A stretch of DNA of 24,927 nucleotides from Priapulus caudatus (Eukaryota; Priapulida; Priapulimorpha; Priapulimorphida; Priapulidae), in the NCBI RefSeq assembly GCF_000485595.1, contig NW_014577072.1, forward strand, positions 699,594-724,520. Direction: 5' to 3'. Both the position numbers and the translations under genes were made by a program. Below the pieces are notes generated by a model. That model had not been told where the DNA came from, ran no database searches, and worked only from the letters and a program-made list of their open reading frames with translations. Of this stretch, positions 20,971-24,927 are shown piece after piece. Each line of letters opens with the position of its first letter. Within the stretch, counting starts at the first letter, position 1.

Positions 20971-22831
20971 ACCCGTGAATAATACATATAGTAAATTTAT
21001 TCTTCCCCGTAATCGTTTATCGAAATATTTAACCGAATACACTTCATGACGCCGCCTATAGCGCTATGAGGTGCCATATGAGGTGCAAAACCTACCTATT
21101 TTAATCGCGCTTAAAATCTATTTTAATCGCGATTAAAAAGCACTGTTCATATGTTCTGAATGGCTGGAATTTAATCGCGCTTAAAATCTATTTTAATCGC
21201 GATAAAAACACTGTTCTGATTGGCTGGAATTCAATCGCGCATATATATATATAGCGAGAGAGGGAGGGGAGTGGGAGGAGAAGATATATGGTAAATACGT
21301 AACGATGATATACGACCTATGGCCTGATCATTACGTTTTCTCGATATCCAACTAGTTGATTCAAAGACGCTTGCGCGCGCTTAACGTGAATCGAAATCGA
21401 AAGAATTCGCATGCTTAAAACATGTAGAGCAGAAATCCACTAGAATTCTCCCGCTTGAAGCACGTCGATGGGAAATCGACCGTAATTCGCACGTTTGTAG
21501 CGCATATTGAAATGAACTGGATGTTATCGATCGAAGCGCAAGAAAGCGTTGAGGCAGGCAGGCTTCACGTATCGTTGGTGGTATGACCGCGGCATTGGTT
21601 CCCTTATAGACACATACCGTGCAGCTGTTCGCACTTACATTTTCTGTCAAAATGTTCTCGACTGAGTTCAATCTCACGTTTACGTAATATATGCACGCAC
21701 GACGTGTGGAGTGTATCAACAATGCGCGATCGAACCCCGTCTCCCTGATGAGAGAGTATAGCGGCAGTTGTCGTTTCGTTTTGCTAAGACGAACTGCCCG
21801 TATCTGATCGTTAATCGTGCAGCAGACTCGCTATAATTACTCGCCTGTTTCGGGTTGCATGGAAGCATTCCTGCGCACGCCAATCAAATAATAAAATATG
21901 AATTCTATTCCGACCGCGTCATTATTAATAGTGCCCACGAGAGCCCGTCCATACACACACGCAGCAAGGCGTCATTAAAATAACACATTACGGCGGTCTT
22001 ACATCGGCTTGCAATGATTCGTCTATATATTGGCGGATCGGCCGCCTACTGTATTCCCGACGTACTTTGAACGTAGAAAGCGCGGCACGCGTAGCATTCA
22101 TGAAAGAGAATGAGATAGAGAGAGAGAGGAGGAGGAGGAGGAGGAGGAGGAGGAGAAGGAGGAGGGGGGGATCTACTTGCATGTCTATGTGTAGCCGCGG
22201 TTGTAGGTCGGCGAAGAAGCGCGTCACGCAAACCAATGCGATAACGTTGCATGTGGGATAGAGTTTCATATTGAAACGATCTCCGCGCCCGTGGTGAACG
22301 ATCTTCTTGATGCAGCGAGCGTGAGGCGGCCCTTAGAAAGTGGTTTACGATACAAAGCAGCATCGGCGTCTCAGCATCGCGTCGCAGCGACAATGGCGCT
22401 GCGTTACTTACACTTACGGCCGACGCGCGCGTACAGTATAAACTTATTACCCTGGCGTAAAAAAATCTGATAATATTATATTCACAGCAACTTCGTTAGC
22501 GCTGTCATTAGCGCCGGTTGCATTCACTTGTGGTGGGGGAGAGCATTCAACGCAGAAACTAACGTTATTTGGTTACGTTCCCTTCATGAGCGCATGCACA
22601 CGACATCTACGAGTTAAGTACGTGTTGCTGATCAGGATGTATCAATTTGTATTCGCTCGGCGTGCCCGCGTCTGTAGTATAAACACCCCTTGACAATATG
22701 CCTAATATACGCGCTGCGATAGGTTTCGCCTTATAGTTCGGCCAATCTGTTGCCATTCGCATGTTAATGCGAAAGCTGCCGTGCGTTACACCGTGTGCAG
22801 CGTTTATATTGATGTATTCTGCATATTGTAG

Positions 22832-23119
22832 AGTCGCAGGTGGAGATAGACGGCAACTTCCACGTTCATCAGGGCAGCAATCTGAAGTTGACGTGTAATG
22901 TGACAGCAACCCCGAAGCCGCCCGTTTACGTGTACTGGTACCATAATGACAGCAGAATAACTCACGATGTGCGAAGGACGCAGGTGTCGTACATGCGCAC
23001 GCAGCACTCAACGACTAGCATTCTCCTTGTGCAAAACATACAAGGAACTGACTCCGGGAAGTATACGTGCAAAGCTAATTCTGCGGACAGTAAAAGTGCC
23101 GATGTCATCGTGGTGAATG
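22832..23119 (+). CDS. Dpr-like Ig protein, coding exon 3 (Ig2 domain)
   Basis: This exon completes codon 119 (A+AG, Lys) and encodes residues 120-214, an entire second Ig domain, plus the first base of codon 215. The acceptor is TATTGTAG ending at 22831; a later CAG at 22839 would break the phase with exon 2. Key residues are C140 in LKLTC, W154 in VYVYWYHND and C198 in TDSGKYTCKA. The disulfide C140-C198 and core tryptophan are therefore intact. NVT (N141) and NDS (N157) are possible N-glycosylation sites. The PPVYVYWYHN segment and VIVVNG ending are typical of Dpr Ig2, where WYH and a terminal LNG or VNG before a phase-1 intron are usual. The donor GTGAGC starts at 23120. A frame-broken second copy lies at 12557-12858. 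The C-terminal anchor exon is outside the window. Confidence 0.9.
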
Positions 23120-23241
23120 GTGAGCCATTACAGTTTGACATTAATATATATAAGCATAAAGCATGCGTTGCATGTGGCTGCCTGTGCATGCATTCACGCA
23201 CCCCTCCCTCACACATCCACACGCATGCGCGCGCACATATA

Positions 23242-23590
23242 GAAGGCCATTACCGCCAAAACCTACCTATTTTAATCGCGCTTAAAATGTATTATAAGCG
23301 CGATTGAATTCCAGCCAATCAGAACAGTGGTTTTTAATCGCGATTAAAATAGATTTTAAGCGCGATTGAATTCCAGCCAATCAGAACAGTGGTTTTTAAT
23401 CGCGATTAAAATAGATTTTATGCGCGATTAAATTCCAGCCATTCAGAACAGTGCTTTTTAATCGCGATTAAAATAGGTAGGTTTTTGGCACATCATATGG
23501 CACCTCATAGCGCTATAGGCGGCGTCATGAAGTGTATTCGGTTAAATATTTCGATAACGATTACGGGGAAGAATAAATTTACTATATGTA
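23242..23590 (+). repeat. Left terminal inverted repeat of element C with 62-bp subrepeats
   Basis: Three tandem units each carry AATCGCGATTAAAATAG, GCGCGATT and CCAGCCAATCAGAACAG (the third has CCATTCAG). The sequence up to TACTATATGTA is the reverse complement of 20983-21240. Confidence 0.88.
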
Positions 23591-24870
23591 CATTTACCCA
23601 CACGTGTTGTCGTTCATCTGTGTGCGTGATAGCTTCAGTATATTATGTTTAGTATGAATACGAAATTCATACTCTATTTCAAATTCTCGCTCTCTCTCTC
23701 TTTCCGTCACACACACAAGTTAGGGGCGTAGATAGCGGGGGGGATGGGGGGGATGCATCCCCCCCACTTATTGACGTGGGGGGGATGGCTTGTACAATCA
23801 TCCCCCCCCCTACTTTCAGGAGGAAAATGGGGGATTCAAAATTTTCTGGTGGAGGACCCGCATACCCCCGCGGCGCCTGTTTCTTACCACCCTCCTCGAA
23901 AACCTGCATTGGCCACTGCCGAGCGTAACAAATTGAGCACCCCCACTTCAAAAATTGTTCCGTGGCGCCTGTAGAGTACTGCTAACAAAGATTATGATTA
24001 TGAATATTTGTATGCATATCAAAAGTCAATTTTGAGTTTATCTGACAGGGGCATAGATAGCGGGGGGATGGGGGTATATGCCCCCACACTTATTGAGGTG
24101 GGGTGGCTTTCATCCCCCCTACTTTCAGGAAGAAAATGGGAAAAAACTTAATATTTTACAGACAATAAATACTGGATATTTATCTACAAATCCGTCATCG
24201 CTATTCATACTCTCCTAATGTATTATTACAGAAATGGAACGTGACATACATCTACTGTAAAATGGCTGTAACTCGTTCCAAGAATGACATTATTTTACTG
24301 AAACTCAGACGGTTAATTTTGGACGCATATATACGATTTTTTGTCTTATCACTGCTCACGAAAGTTAAATCCAATTGCTTTATTCAAAATTAGAATAGAC
24401 CTATTGAGAGTTGTGATATTGAATTTTCATGGGGATTGAATGGGAAAATTCAATTTGGGGGGGGGCTCTGCTCCCTCTGCCCCGGGCTCTGCCAAAGAAT
24501 TTTCTTCTGGATCCGCCACTGGTTGTGTGTGTGGGGGGAGGAGGCGTGTTATTAAACCGCTGGGATCCAAAGAAAAAAAATACTCTAGAATTCACAAAAT
24601 TTTCTCAAAAACGGCCATCTTGAAGGTTCTAAATTGCTAAAATCCAAGAGCTTCCGGGGGCTCCGCCCCCTGCATGGCCCCGGGCAAGGGCTCTGCCCCT
24701 GCACCCTGCCAGGGGCCCTATAGGGCGGGCCTCTGGACCCCATCCATTAAGAGCTTCGCCAAGGCGCTCGCGGTCTGCGCTCATCGCGCACACTCTTCAT
24801 ATACATTGCGATGGAAGTAACAGCGAAATCATCCCCCCCCCCCACAACTGAGGACCTGTCTACGCCACTG
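23242..24870. mobile_element. Foldback-type element, copy C (internally deleted, no right TIR)
   Basis: The left TIR (23242-23590) is the best preserved in the window, with GAAGGCCATTACCGCCAAAA at the tip and three 62-bp subrepeats. The interior matches A and B but lacks the nested MITE, the palindrome segment (about 24440-24480 is a deletion point), the GGCGAA arrays and the right TIR. It ends at about 24870 with CTACGCCACTGGAG and passes into AT-rich DNA. It may be a shorter family member, or the rest may be lost. Confidence 0.75.
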
Positions 24871-24927
24871 GAGTATGTATATATATTTTTTTACGCGTAC
24901 AAATATTATTGCTAATTACATAAAAAT

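Larger units (their letters stand above)
18061..21240. mobile_element. Foldback-type element, copy B (truncated at both ends)
   Basis: It is collinear with the interior of copy A from the G-run module onward but lacks the whole left TIR. It starts abruptly at GGGATGGGGGGGATGCCATC after the minisatellite. The right TIR (20983-21240) stops at CAATCGCGC and is joined to (AT)n, the start of duplicated block 2, losing about 60 bp of outer TIR. It contains the nested MITE, palindrome, GC-rich segment, inverted GGCGAA arrays and TTAGG-like run in the same order as A. It has fewer stray bases than A and agrees with C where they overlap. No coding capacity. Confidence 0.8.
7853..22831 (+). other. Intron 2 of the Dpr-like gene (about 15 kb as assembled)
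   Basis: It is bounded by the GTAAGT donor at 7853 and the TATTGTAG acceptor ending at 22831, both in phase 1. Nearly everything inside is repeat: a nested transposon complex, a TATC tract, a defective extra copy of the Ig2 exon block, two foldback elements and a minisatellite. The stretches 7853-8160, 10025-10240 and 16790-17430 show no gene or recognised repeat. If the first Ig2 block is an assembly duplicate, the real intron could be much shorter. Confidence 0.7.
21241..23735. repeat. Duplicated Ig2-exon block, copy 2
   Basis: Second copy of 10890-13425 in the same orientation, starting at (AT)n followed by AGCGAGAGAGGGAGGGG. It contains the GGA microsatellite (about 22122-22170), the intact Ig2 exon and the left TIR of foldback element C. 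Its 5' junction is inside the right TIR of element B. Confidence 0.9.
23120..24927 (+). other. Start of intron 3 of the Dpr-like gene (incomplete)
   Basis: It begins with GTGAGC and runs to the window end. It holds foldback element C from 23242 and a short AT-rich tail after about 24871. No further exon is seen, so the membrane anchor or GPI signal lies downstream. Confidence 0.8.

Noticed and set aside
23120-23307. Extension of the Ig2 reading frame beyond VVNGE
   Set aside because: The reading passes a GTGAGC donor at the position where Dpr genes usually splice, and the extension is low-complexity HSRTPPSHIHTH-type sequence unlike the family.

Overview
This is intron-rich animal DNA from a protostome invertebrate, most likely an arthropod. 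The only convincing gene is on the + strand. Its three coding exons (2380-2523, 7642-7852, 22832-23119) join in frame, with intron phases 0, 1 and 1, and encode a signal peptide plus two immunoglobulin domains. The sequence has the hallmarks of the Dpr (defective proboscis extension response) family of neuronal cell-surface recognition proteins, including VSWIR, DWTLQ, DSGMYECQVS, WYHND and DSGKYTC. The exons for the C-terminal tail and membrane anchor are not in the window. The arthropod assignment rests on this family and, weakly, on a short TTAGG-type repeat; the species cannot be named.

Layout: 1-2379 is 5' flanking DNA with TA and GA microsatellites. Exon 1 carries the signal peptide and the first half of Ig1. 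Intron 1 (about 5.1 kb) holds CA, CACG and GA microsatellites and one perfect 22-bp-arm hairpin. Exon 2 completes Ig1. Intron 2 (about 15 kb as drawn) is packed with repeats: a nested inverted-repeat transposon complex (8167-10020), an irregular TATC tract (10242-10870), and a first, frame-broken copy of the Ig2 exon block (10890-13425). These are followed by a 3.8-kb foldback-type element (12988-16784), a 25/27-bp minisatellite (17439-18060) and a truncated second copy of the foldback element (18061-21240). The block then repeats from 21241 with an intact Ig2 exon, followed by a third, internally deleted copy of the element (from 23242).

The main interest is the repeat architecture. The foldback element is a family with about 300-350 bp terminal inverted repeats built from 62-bp subrepeats that carry CCAAT motifs. 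Two of its three copies contain a nested MITE flanked by TAA, and the third copy preserves the empty site. The two copies of the Ig2 exon block differ mainly by single-base indels rather than substitutions. That pattern suggests unpolished long-read consensus or a false duplication at least as strongly as a real pseudoexon. No prokaryotic features, CRISPR array, tRNA or rRNA were seen.
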